21,858 bases of DNA, from NCBI GenBank assembly GCA_964621755.1, contig CAZUPI010000042.1:1-21858 (forward strand). The letters are read 5' to 3'. The first letter of the stretch is position 1, and each line of letters starts with the position of its first letter. Position numbers and translations under genes: made by a program. This DNA comes from UMGS1696 sp964621755 (GTDB lineage Bacteria > Bacillota > Clostridia > Oscillospirales > CAG-272). The notes beneath the pieces were generated by a model. The model did no database searches. It saw nothing but the letters and a program-made list of their open reading frames with translations, and was not told the DNA's origin. This document shows, in pieces, positions 1-7,017 of the stretch.

Positions 1-2
1 AG

Positions 3-359
3 AAGCGGAAAGCCGAGGTCGATGGACTGTTTGCAAGGATGTACGAGGATTGGTCATCTGGCCGCATCACCGAGTACAACTTCAATATGCTGACCGCGAA
101 GTATCAGGAGGAGCAGACCGCCCTGACTGAGAAGATCAACGGCTTGAAAGCGGAGCTTGCGTCTGTTCAGCAGACGGAGGCCGATGCCGTAAAGTGGGTA
201 GAACTGATTCGGCAGTATTCCCATCCCTCGGAGTTGACCGCACCCCTGCTGAACACGCTGATTGAAAAAATCGTTGTCCATGAGGCGGTGAAGTCCCCGG
301 ATGGTTGCCGGGAGCAGGAGATTGAGATTTACTACCGCTTCATCGGTAAAATTGACTGA
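3..359 (+). CDS. Large serine recombinase, C-terminal part (5' end outside window)
   Basis: This is the last 118 codons of a large serine site-specific recombinase of the kind carried by integrative and mobilisable elements of Clostridia. The frame is open from base 3 to TGA at 357-359. The visible part matches the DUF4368-type C-terminus: a charged helix beginning KRKAEVDGLFARMYEDW, a coiled-coil stretch rich in E, Q and K, the phrase TAPLLNTLIEKIVVHEA, and a terminal EIEIYYRFIGKID. The catalytic serine domain lies upstream of the window and cannot be seen. Such enzymes excise and integrate the element that encodes them and often sit at its edge. Here the next recognisable coding sequence is a decapitated regulator, which fits an element boundary just downstream. 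Family assignment is by recall of conserved phrases. The exact element is unknown. Confidence 0.85.
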   Translation, partial: KRKAEVDGLFARMYEDWSSGRITEYNFNMLTAKYQEEQTALTEKINGLKAELASVQQTEADAVKWVELIRQYSHPSELTAPLLNTLIEKIVVHEAVKSPDGCREQEIEIYYRFIGKID

Positions 360-367
360 AATGACCG

Positions 368-402
368 CTGAGTGCCAAGTCCTCTATGCACTTGGCACTC
401 AG
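368..402. terminator. Perfect 12-bp hairpin after the recombinase gene
   Basis: Arms CTGAGTGCCAAG (368-379) and CTTGGCACTCAG (391-402) are perfectly complementary around an 11-base loop, starting 8 bases after the recombinase stop. There is no T-run on either side, so a classical intrinsic terminator is not certain. A recombinase recognition or element-end structure is an alternative. Confidence 0.5.
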
Positions 403-427
403 ACGGAAACCATATCTTTAACTGTGT

Positions 428-751
428 GAAACAGGAGAGACGATTCCCGATATTACGATGTTACCGTCATTGGCGAATTATTTTGGGGTGTCCGTTGACG
501 AGCTTATCGGTATGGACGAAATATCTTCAACAAAGAAACTTGATGAGATCAATCAGAAGTGGCAGAAAAACAGAACGCTCGGAAAGCATGAAGAAAACGT
601 AAAACTTATGCGAAATGCGCTGAAGTTTTATCCAAACAATGCGCTTTTACTGATTCAACTGTCTGCATCCCTTGAACGGCTTGACGGCAGTGAAGCAGAA
701 AAGCGTGAATATCTAAAAGAATCTATTATGATTCACGAGCAGATCTTATGA
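428..751 (+). pseudogene. XRE-family regulator truncated at both ends
   Basis: The frame carries the end of an HTH_XRE domain followed by a short linker and a helical tail. Reading from 428 it gives ETGETIPDITMLPSLANYF then GVSVDELIGMD, the classic last two helices of an XRE domain. The first half of the HTH is missing because an in-frame stop at 419-421 and unrelated DNA lie upstream. The tail (NALKFYPNNALLLIQLSASL) is a TPR-like helix pair as seen in XRE regulators with long C-terminal repeats, but the frame stops at 749-751 after about 108 codons, where relatives carry further repeats. The intact minus-strand gene at 4516-5652 has the same architecture and shows what is missing. The methionine at 458 is internal to the HTH and is not a real start. 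The gene was probably cut by the recombinase-bearing element on the left and by another rearrangement on the right. Confidence 0.75.
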
Positions 752-1416
752 ATGAAATCACAAAAAATTCATTGTGTTTTATTATATATCCAACATTAGC
801 ATGCAATTTTCGGTGTCCGTACTGTTATCAAAATCATGAAAATAATAACATGGATTCAGAAACAGCAGCTGGAATCATATCTTATGTCAGAAAGAATATT
901 TCAAAATATCGCGAACTTCATGTTGCTTGGTTTGGCGGAGAACCTCTCCTTAAATTGGATTTGATTCAATTAATGTCCAACGCATTTATGGATATTTGCC
1001 ATAAAAGAAACCGACTCTATACAAGTGCAATAACTACAAATGGCTATTTCATGAATAAAGATGTTTTTCTAAAGCTCTATAATAGAAATGTGAGAAAATT
1101 TGCTGTTACTATAGACGGACTTGCTGAAATTCATGACAAGCAGAGAATAACAGTTGATGGAGAAGGAAGCTTCAATAAAATAATTTTAAATTTATTGGAA
1201 ATTAAAACAATTTCGCCAAATTTAAAATTTGAGATGAATATTCGCTCAAATGTTTCAAAGGAAGGCTTACAAATGTTAGAAGCTTATGTTAAATATATGA
1301 GTGAATTATTCGCTGATGATGACCGGTTTTGCTTTAGCTTTAGCCCTGTATATATACTGAGAAATCAAACCAAAGAATATCTCATAAATATAATAAAAAG
1401 ATGTTTTCTCATATAA
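748..1416 (+). pseudogene. Radical SAM peptide-maturase-like protein lacking its C-terminal part
   Basis: The 222-residue product begins almost at once with a radical SAM core: CNFRCPYC (CxxxCxxC, residues about 19-26) to bind the 4Fe-4S cluster, then AWFGGEPLL near residue 61 (the GGE SAM-binding motif), and TTNGY and AVTIDG strands. This resembles enzymes of the SPASM/anSME group that modify cysteines or backbones of ribosomal peptides. Those proteins usually run 350-450 residues with extra cysteine-rich SPASM clusters near the C-terminus. None is present here, and the frame ends in a non-typical tail just before a different frame encoding membrane helices. The ATG overlaps the preceding stop (ATGA at 748-751) and no good ribosome binding site precedes it, so the N-terminus may also be a junction. 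Base composition is clearly AT-richer than the housekeeping genes to the right, which suggests transfer. Not expected to be functional. Confidence 0.75.
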
Positions 1417-2686
1417 AAAACGATGATCTGGAGAAGCTATATAACCCGAGTAGTTTGGATATGATCATAAGACTCTTGAATATGGGAACATATAATCTTA
1501 CCTCTGCTCTTGATATGCAGTGGTGGGCAGTTTCTGTAATTGTCTTGGGATCTGTTTATATAAGTGTATTGCTCAACATTGATGCTTTTCTGATTATTGT
1601 AGCAGCGCTGAGTTCTGTATTTATGTTTTTTATAAACATAAAATTAAACAAGCTGATATAAAAAATATCATTACTTTTCTCATCACTACTTCAATAACAT
1701 GGACGTATTTAGCAATAAAATATTTACTGCTGCATTCGTTTACACTTGGTGTGACGGATATTATAGTTGCGCAGACAATGATGCAGCAGTTATGTAACCT
1801 ATTGATAGATATCTCCAATATTGGTCCCGGCTTGCAAAATAACAGTATGTATATAGACGAATATTTTCAATACATAGAGAGCGAAGCAAAAATCAAAGCA
1901 AACGAAGGAGGAGCAGAGCCGAAGAGAATAGCGAACGAAATAAGCCTAAAAAATGTAAGTTTCTCATATAACGGAGAGAAAGAAGTATTAAGAGATATCA
2001 GCATGAATATACGCGGAGGCGAAAAAATAGCGATTGTCGGAAAAAACGGAGTCGGAAAGTCTACACTTGTGAAACTGTTATTGCAGTTGTACAGACCTCA
2101 AAGCGGAGAAATAGAGATGGACGGAAAGCCAGCGGAAACATATACATTAAAAGCATACCGCGAAAGGTTTGGTGTAGCGTTTCAAAACACACAATTGTAT
2201 GCAGTTTCTATAGCTGAAAATGTTTTGATGAAACCGTATGATGAAACAGAAAGAGAACGGATAATGGTGGCATTAAAGAACGGACGACTGTACGAGCGTG
2301 TAGCCGAAGAAGAAAAAGGGATAGAATCGGCAGTAACAAAGGAATTTGACGCGGATGGCGTAGAGTTTTCTGGAGGACAGGCGCAAAAGCTGGCATTGGC
2401 GAGAGTGTTTGCGCGTGATTGTGGAGTAGTAATATTGGATGAGCCATCGGCAGCGCTGGACCCGATAAGTGAAGCGGAGATGTACGAGAGCATAATAGAT
2501 TTGATGAAAGAAAAGACTGTCATCCTAATATCACACAGATTATCGGCTTGTCGGAAAGTAGATAGAATATATGTGATAGAAGACGGAAAGATAGCTGAAC
2601 AAGGGACACACGCCGAACTGTTGCAAAGGGACGGAATATATGCCGATATGTGGCATTTGCAAGCATCCGGTTATCTTGAGTTGTAG
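1401..2686 (+). pseudogene. ABC exporter (permease-ATPase fusion), frameshifted and internally deleted
   Basis: Two frames together encode a type I ABC exporter subunit. The first (1401-1661) holds a permease piece with two hydrophobic segments (WWAVSVIVLGSVYISVLL and LIIVAALSSVFMFFI). The second frame is open from about 1628 and reads YKHKIKQADIKNIITFLI, then another membrane stretch and DIIVAQTMMQQLCNLL, leading straight into a complete nucleotide-binding domain. That domain has Walker A GKNGVGKST, a Q-loop (FQNTQ), signature FSGGQAQKLALARVF, Walker B VVILDEPSAALDP and the H-loop SHRL. A full exporter has six helices and about 330 residues before the ATPase; far fewer are present, so a large internal deletion is likely as well as the frameshift near 1630-1660. 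Next to a radical SAM gene this would have been a modified-peptide exporter, but the substrate is inference. The ATPase alone might still be made from the GTG at 1751. Confidence 0.75.
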
Positions 2687-2765
2687 AGATATGCCTTCTG
2701 CATAAAATGTCCAGCACAAGTGATAGTGCTTTTTGCCCTGATGTTAAAACAATAAGGGAAGTGAT

Positions 2766-2790
2766 TGGTACCATCCTGTACCATTTTGAT
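2766..2790 (+). terminator. Weak hairpin after the ABC gene
   Basis: TGGTAC (2766-2771) and GTACCA (2778-2783) form a 6-bp stem with a 6-base loop, followed by a short TTTT. It lies 80 bases after the ABC stop and could be a weak terminator. Confidence 0.3.
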
Positions 2791-2901
2791 AGTAACCCCC
2801 GACGTTATCGGTACTGTCAATTTTACTAATGTTATAGTAGATGTTTAAAGAAAATGTCAACCATCCTCATGCGCTTTGTAAGCGTCAAACCTAGCATCAA
2901 T

Positions 2902-2955
2902 AAAAAAGCCACCGCTTGCGGAGCAGTATTCACACAGCCGTCAGCGGTGGTTATT
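2902..2955 (-). terminator. Terminator downstream of IS66 tnpC
   Basis: Read on the minus strand, CCACCGCT (2950-2943) pairs with AGCGGTGG (2916-2909) and is followed directly by CTTTTTTATT. The 8-bp stem plus U-tract is a standard intrinsic terminator, placed between the tnpC stop (2986) and the element end. Confidence 0.7.
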
Positions 2956-2985
2956 GAATATATCCTAGACCATGATGTCGCATCA

Positions 2986-3803
2986 CTATGCCTCACATAC
3001 CCTGCATTCCACCGGCGTATTCTCCGGCATCAGCAGCGTTACCCAATCCGTTGTCTGCTCAAACAGAACCGGGGCATTTTTGAATACATACGTCAGATAC
3101 CGGTACGGATCCAGTCCATTTTCTATCGCCGTCTGGATCAGGCTGAACACAACCGCATTGGACTGGGCTCCGGACGGTGTATTGGCGAACAGGAAGTTCT
3201 TCCGGCTCATCACAAAGGGCTTGACGCTTCACTCCGCACGGTTGTTGTCAATCCCCAACCGTCCGTCCTCCAGATATCTTCGCAGATACGGTTTGTTATC
3301 CGTCAGATAGGACAGTGCGTCGCCAAGGGAGGATTTGCTGGAAGTGTGCATCGTTTTTGCCCATGCCGACAAAGCCTCAAAAACGGGCTTCGACTGCTCC
3401 TGACGCGTAGTATATCGTTCTTCCGATGTTTTTTCACGGATGCTTTCTTCGATCTCATACAGCCTGCCTATGAAAGACAGCCCTTTGTATGCGGAAGAAT
3501 TCTTCTGCTTTCCTTTCGGCAGAGCATCCAGTGCTGTGATGAATTTACGTCTCGCATGTGCCATGCAGCCCACCACGGAGATATCCTCCGACAGAATCCA
3601 GTAGCTCTTGTTTCCGTCCGTATGCAGATATCCGCTGAATTCGGCAAGAAACTGTCGGGCATTCTCCGCTTTTTTATCCGGCGTGTATTCATACGGCACG
3701 ATCGGCTTCAGCCAGTCTTCTGATGCGCGCAGCACCCAGTTTGACATGGTCTGCCTCGACAGCTTGATATCGTTTCTCTGAAGTTCCGAAACCGGCACAT
3801 GAA
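2986..3803 (-). pseudogene. tnpC: IS66 transposase TnpC, 5'-deleted with an internal stop
   Basis: The minus-strand frame encodes the DDE catalytic half of an IS66 transposase: RNDIKLSRQTMSNW, then HTDGNKSYW (a catalytic aspartate region), GCMAHARRKF, and GRLGIDNNRAE followed by VMSRKNFLFANTP. Between RAE and SVKPFVMSRKN there is an in-frame TGA (3231-3229) where the family normally has arginine, best explained by a single CGA-to-TGA change. The frame then continues normally to a stop at 2986. The N-terminal portion, about 200 residues including the zinc-binding region, is absent: sequence corresponding to PVSELQRNDIKL follows the tnpB stop with no spacer. The product would therefore be dead on two grounds. 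Confidence 0.88.
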
Positions 3804-4206
3804 CTATGTCATTTTCAGCCCCGTTACAGGCTTGTGAGCTTTCGGCTGATCAATGCTTAGCACCTCCATCGGAATTCCATAGGAATCTCCTGAAATTCGG
3901 TTACGCCGAAGTTTCGCCAGCCAAGCGGAACTGCTGCGGTGTGATCGCACGGGCTTCCTCATCATTTCTCGGCCATTGGAAACTGCCGTTCTCAAGCCGC
4001 TTATAGAGAAGGACGAACCCATCGCCCTCGAAGTACAGGGCCTTGATTCTGTCGCTTCGTCTGCCGCAGAACAGGAACAATGTCCGGCTGAACGGATCCA
4101 GATGAAACTGCGATTCCACAATGGATGCCAGTCCGTCGATCCCGCGGCGAAGGTCGGTATACCCGCAGGCGATGTATACATGATCCGCCTGAAAATCGTT
4201 CGGCAT
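3804..4206 (-). pseudogene. tnpB: IS66 TnpB (Orf2), frameshifted near its end
   Basis: From ATG at 4206 the frame reads MPNDFQADHVYIACGYTDLR, then RGIDGLASIV, the typical IS66 Orf2 start, and includes LFLFCGRRSDRIKALYFEGD and GSFQWPRN. Relatives finish with a phrase like FRWLMEGLSIDQPKAHKPV. Here the frame instead runs QQFRLAGETSA and stops at 3901. The expected ending, VLSIDQPKAHKPVTGLKMT, sits in another frame and stops at 3804. Roughly 45-50 extra bases lie between the two halves, including an imperfect tandem 11-bp repeat at 3865-3886. TnpB is required with TnpC for IS66 movement; its exact role in the family is not well settled. Confidence 0.85.
3865..3886. repeat. Imperfect tandem 11-bp duplication inside tnpB
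   Basis: TCCATCGGAAT (3865-3875) is followed at once by TCCATAGGAAT (3876-3886), one mismatch. An 11-base duplication is not a multiple of three and contributes to the broken tnpB frame. Confidence 0.75.
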
Positions 4207-4260
4207 GACTTCAGTACCAGACAGATTGTGCGAAGGGTTTCCTCATCAGCTCCGGGATAG
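4207..4260 (-). pseudogene. tnpA: IS66 TnpA (Orf1), last few codons only
   Basis: Immediately before the tnpB start the minus strand reads YPGADEETLRTICLVLKSC, resembling the C-terminal end of IS66 TnpA, whose stop normally overlaps or abuts tnpB. Upstream of 4260 the match ends and a different coding sequence on the opposite strand begins. Only about 18 codons remain. Confidence 0.5.
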
Positions 4261-4262
4261 TC

Positions 4263-4454
4263 TCAACGGAATTTATGCGTCTGTCTGCTGCATCATCAAA
4301 ACAGCATCACGGAGAACTGTTGGCAGGAGAAATACTACCGGTCATTGATGGAAAGAAGCAGGTAAAGATCGTGTACGCGCCCCCCGAGGAAGAGTGCGAG
4401 GCGAAGCCCGCGGAGGTGATAAGGGAGTTTAAGACGGAACAGGGGAGAGCGTAA
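4263..4454 (+). pseudogene. Unidentified 3' gene fragment
   Basis: A plus-strand frame of about 63 codons ends at TAA 4452-4454. It reads STEFMRLSAASSKQHHGELL, then AGEILPVIDGKKQVKIVYAP and a charged tail ending EFKTEQGRA. It has no ribosome binding site at the only ATG (4275) and is cut on the left by the IS66 remnant, so it looks like the C-terminal end of a larger protein disrupted by the rearrangement. I do not recognise the family. Confidence 0.4.
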
Positions 4455-4483
4455 TGGGACAAAAATTGCACCGCAGAAGTCAA

Positions 4484-4509
4484 AGAAAAAGCCCCGCACG
4501 AGGCGGGGC
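4484..4509 (-). terminator. Intrinsic terminator of the XRE/TPR gene
   Basis: GCCCCGC (4491-4497) and GCGGGGC (4503-4509) form a GC-rich 7-bp stem with a 5-base loop. On the minus strand it is followed by CTTTTTCTTT and lies 6 bases after the stop of the gene at 4516. Confidence 0.85.
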
Positions 4510-4515
4510 AAAAGA

Positions 4516-5652
4516 TTATTCAAAACATTCTGCATAATTAGAATCTGCTTTTATACGTTTCTTGAACTCTTCAGGAAGAACTTCAATCCATCCTTTCCAA
4601 AATGTTGAGGGAACTGATGGGAAATTATCACATGGGAACGTCACCTTTGCGACAAGCGGTGATGTATATTTATATTCACCATTGCACCGAATAGAATTGT
4701 AAAGCTTATTATGCTCAAATCCTTTTTTGAAGTACTCAAAAGCTTGATCAATGTTCTTATTGGTTCGGGCTTCAAATACTGCCGCGTGCAGATACAGCTC
4801 TCCAATATGAGAGTGTGCAACACCGCATCTTCCGTCGCTGAAAATAGATTCATATAAGTGCGCGAGATCTACAAACAGCTTGATTCCCTCTGCTTTTGTG
4901 AATAGCGAGATTTTGGTGCATACGGAGTCACAAAGAACATTTTTCAATTCTGTCAAAAGTGAAATAATGGCTTCGCCTTGATATTTGTCACGTTCTTCTG
5001 CTTCAGTTGCTTTTGGCATAAGAGTTTCGCGGCACGTGATGATAGAATTCTGTTTTAAAGCCAACGCTTTTGCCTTATCGGTATATCCCATTTGTGCATA
5101 TACGCTTACCATCATCATTGTGACAACATCGCGATCCTCAGGGGAGATATCCATGGTTAAAACTTTTTCGAAAACATGAACTTCTTCCTGCCAATATACA
5201 TTACTTGAATTGTATTCTGTATCTTCGTGGGTATAGTCTGAATCATTCGTGGTATAGTTTCTTGCTCCATATTTTTTCCATCCGTGCATACTCAAGGCAT
5301 ATCCAAGTTTAATTAACACTTGTGGTTCTGACGGAAATTCCTCAGCTGCCGCGCGTAGCATTTCAACACACTCCGTCATATCTCCTTGCCCGTTAATTTC
5401 CGCTTCGGCTTTATCTAATATGGATTTTAATTTCTCCTGTCTATCCTTGCTATATCCAAAAAGTTCATCAATACTGATGTTGAAATAATTAGCAATGGCA
5501 GGTATCAGCTCCATGTCGGGATAACCTCCGTTTGCTTCCCAACGCGAGATTGCTTGAGGGCTAACTCCAAGTGCATTGGCTAAATCTTCTTGTTTTCTGC
5601 TATCGCGTTGTCGCAGTTGCTTTATCTTTTCACCTAGTCTTAATATATTCAT
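4516..5652 (-). CDS. XRE-family transcriptional regulator with TPR-like C-terminal domain
   Basis: The 378-residue protein has an N-terminal helix-turn-helix (about residues 5-60: RLGEKIKQLRQRDSRKQEDL then ALGVSPQAISRWEANGGYPD and ISIDELFGYS) and a long helical tail of TPR-like repeats. This is the layout of Firmicute regulators in which the repeat domain senses a peptide or protein partner. The start is set at 5652: GGAGGT lies 8 bases upstream of this ATG, whereas the frame could extend nine codons further only through the operator region. It has its own promoter and operator (5674-5720) and its own terminator (4484-4509), so it is a monocistronic, probably self-regulated gene. No lesion is seen, and it is the only intact gene in the first 10 kb. 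The truncated regulator at 428-751 is a relative. Target genes and ligand are unknown. Confidence 0.85.
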   Translation of the reverse strand: MNILRLGEKIKQLRQRDSRKQEDLANALGVSPQAISRWEANGGYPDMELIPAIANYFNISIDELFGYSKDRQEKLKSILDKAEAEINGQGDMTECVEMLRAAAEEFPSEPQVLIKLGYALSMHGWKKYGARNYTTNDSDYTHEDTEYNSSNVYWQEEVHVFEKVLTMDISPEDRDVVTMMMVSVYAQMGYTDKAKALALKQNSIITCRETLMPKATEAEERDKYQGEAIISLLTELKNVLCDSVCTKISLFTKAEGIKLFVDLAHLYESIFSDGRCGVAHSHIGELYLHAAVFEARTNKNIDQAFEYFKKGFEHNKLYNSIRCNGEYKYTSPLVAKVTFPCDNFPSVPSTFWKGWIEVLPEEFKKRIKADSNYAECFE

Positions 5653-5673
5653 GTTCTGACCTCCAGTTATCGT

Positions 5674-5700
5674 TATCACCGGTGTGATTATATTTTATCA
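5674..5700. promoter_or_regulatory. Operator-like repeats at the XRE/TPR promoter
   Basis: GTGAT/ATCAC units recur as inverted pairs around and just downstream of the -10 box: ATCAC-CGGT-GTGAT at about 5675-5688, and a second pairing with the ATCAC near 5697-5701 across TATAAT. Placement over the start site suits repression by the gene's own product; that is inference. Confidence 0.5.
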
Positions 5701-5720
5701 CAGAGGAAAGGAATCGTCAA
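5692..5720 (-). promoter_or_regulatory. Sigma-A type promoter of the XRE/TPR gene
   Basis: On the minus strand, TTGACG (5720-5715) and TAAAAT (5697-5692) are separated by exactly 17 bases, 40 bases upstream of the ATG at 5652. Confidence 0.7.
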
Positions 5721-6008
5721 TTATCAATTTGTTGTTTGTCAATCAAGTAATACTTGTTTTCCGCTTTTCCCGACGCTCGCGTCTTGGGCAAATATAACGA
5801 AAAAAACTATAGGCAACGTTCACGGTGTACACCGAGGAAGAGGAAATATGGCGTTTCAGCAATTTTGAGAGTGGCAAACGATGCGTTGTCTGATTAGCGT
5901 GCTTCCGTTGGAAAATTCGCAAATAACGCCGATGAAGACCGAGACTTTTTTGAGCAAAAATGGGGGCGCTTCTAACGGAACGAAAAAAAACAGGAGATTT
6001 TTGAAAAT
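5721..6008. other. Intergenic debris without a recognisable gene
   Basis: Short open stretches are present on the plus strand (for example TVYTEEEEIWRFSNFESGKR near 5822-5895, and NADEDRDFFEQKWGRF near 5925-5972), each ended by stops. They look like worn coding sequence but I cannot name them. No hairpin or RNA motif stands out. Confidence 0.4.
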
Positions 6009-6100
6009 ATGATCACAGGCATAAAGAAAACGCACAAAACGACCGGGATTTATTTCGATGAGGCGAGCGAGGTAACAACGGTCATCACCTGTACCACAAA
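6009..6100 (+). pseudogene. Small ORF cut by an IS21-type element
   Basis: From ATG 6009, preceded by AGGAG, the frame reads MITGIKKTHKTTGIYFDEAS then EVTTVITCTTN. It resembles short proteins of mobile elements that start with a YFDE-type strand, though I cannot name the family. At 6101 the sequence turns into what looks like an IS21 end (TGATCACGAAAAAGTGAGCC); the frame runs on by chance to 6179. Confidence 0.4.
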
Positions 6101-6546
6101 TGATCACGAAAAAGTGAGCCAGAGAAAACCCTTCTGTATAATAGAGAGAGACAAAGCAGGAGGACGGAAAAGGTGGTAATCACAGTGGAACTTTACAAAG
6201 AAATACGCAAACTGCGGCTGGAAGGAATGAGTCAACGAAAGATCGCTGAGAGGCTCGGTATCTCCCGGAACACCGTCAAAAAAACTGGGATGACGAACAG
6301 GTGCCGTGAGAACGGAAACCGTACAGCCGGACCGCCAATGTCATGACAGAGGATATCACAGATTTCATTCTGAAATGTCTCCGTGAAGACGAACAGTGCC
6401 GGTCAAAGAAACAGCGCCACACAGCCAGACGCATCTACGAACGGCTGACCATGGAATGCGGTTTCACTGGAAGCGAATCTTCCGTGCGCCGCATGGTGAA
6501 GGATAACATCAAGTACTATGCGCAGAAATTAAAAGAGAATACCTAA
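6101..6546 (+). mobile_element. IS21-family element, left end plus istA start only
   Basis: The putative terminus begins TGATCACGAAAAAGTGAGCC at 6101; IS21 ends start with TG and carry similar A-rich blocks. TATAAT follows at 6137-6142, then AGGAGG (6158-6163) and the istA start. The rest of istA, all of istB and the right end are absent. Sequence after 6546 belongs to something else. Confidence 0.65.
6173..6546 (+). pseudogene. istA: IS21 transposase IstA, N-terminal fragment with frameshift and stop
   Basis: From GTG 6173 (AGGAGG 9 bases upstream) the frame encodes VVITVELYKEIRKLRLEGMS, then QRKIAERLGISRNTVKK, the helix-turn-helix of IS21 IstA. At the A-run around 6278-6284 one base is missing. 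Reading resumes one frame over as WDDEQVP, hits TGA at 6307-6309 where tryptophan is expected, and continues ERKPYSRTANVMTEDITDFI, then the second HTH (RRIYERLTMECGFTGSESSV) up to KYYAQKLKENT. The DDE catalytic domain is missing. The combination of a -1 frameshift, a TGG-to-TGA change and the 3' loss makes this a clear pseudogene. Confidence 0.8.
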
Positions 6547-6547
6547 T

Positions 6548-6978
6548 GTCGATTCTTCTGAGGCGGCCGAATCCTAGGACATCTTAGCAACAATGTCCGG
6601 AGGCATCCCCAACGCAGAAATCGATGAATTGCACGCATACTGGGAAGCACTTCCAAATCCACAGAATGAGATTTTCCAATCGAACTCGCACAAAAAGAAC
6701 TGCTTTCCGCCGAATTGGCTGAATCGAAAACGCATGAAGACAGACTAGCAGAGATTAGTTCGCTTTACGGAGAAGAGCTTGAAACAGAATTAGAATTTGA
6801 AAATGCTTTTATTCAACGACTAGCTAACGCCGGATGGGTAAATCACTCTACCGGACAACCCGAGATCCTACGTTACAAAACCGAAAAAGAGCTCATACAA
6901 AACTGGGCAAACATTCTTTTCGAGAACAACAATAGTATCCACCGATTAAACGATCAATATAGCAGAAGTCTTTTCTGA
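6548..6978 (+). pseudogene. Remnants of a type I restriction-modification locus (hsdM tail, hsdR head)
   Basis: Frame one (about 6548-6690, with a TAG at 6575) reads DILATMSGGIPNAEIDELHA then YWEALPNPQNEIFQ, resembling the C-terminal region of class I HsdM methyltransferases (GGIP-x-x-DID-x-L-x-x-YW). Frame two (about 6670-6978) reads IELAQKELLSAELAESKTHE, then ELEFENAFIQRLANAGW and KEKELIQNWANILFENN-like sequence (observed TEKELIQNWANILFENNNSI), resembling the N-terminal region of HsdR. No hsdS specificity gene lies between. The two pieces are joined with a frameshift, so this is a deletion scar rather than a working system. A further open stretch, IAEVFSDPKKQEMYSYMAQ at about 6959-7017, is not identified. 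Assignments are by recalled motifs. Confidence 0.5.
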
Positions 6979-7017
6979 CCCTAAAAAGCAAGAAATGTAT
7001 TCATACATGGCTCAAAC

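Larger units (their letters stand above)
2792..4260 (-). mobile_element. IS66-family insertion sequence, degenerate and truncated
   Basis: Minus-strand remnants in the order tnpA (tail only), tnpB, tnpC are those of an IS66 element. At the tnpC side the sequence from 2792 begins GTAACCCCCGACGTTATCGG; IS66 elements typically start with GTAA, so this is taken as the end. The tnpA side breaks off near 4260 where unrelated plus-strand coding sequence begins, so the second inverted repeat and the 8-bp target duplication cannot be seen. The element carries a large deletion at the start of tnpC, a nonsense codon near the end of tnpC, and an insertion/frameshift near the end of tnpB, and therefore cannot transpose by itself. 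Confidence 0.85.

Noticed and set aside
2854..3723. Long plus-strand open frame of 289 codons
   Set aside because: It is antisense to IS66 tnpC, has no ribosome binding site and no recognisable protein features; the minus strand explains the sequence.
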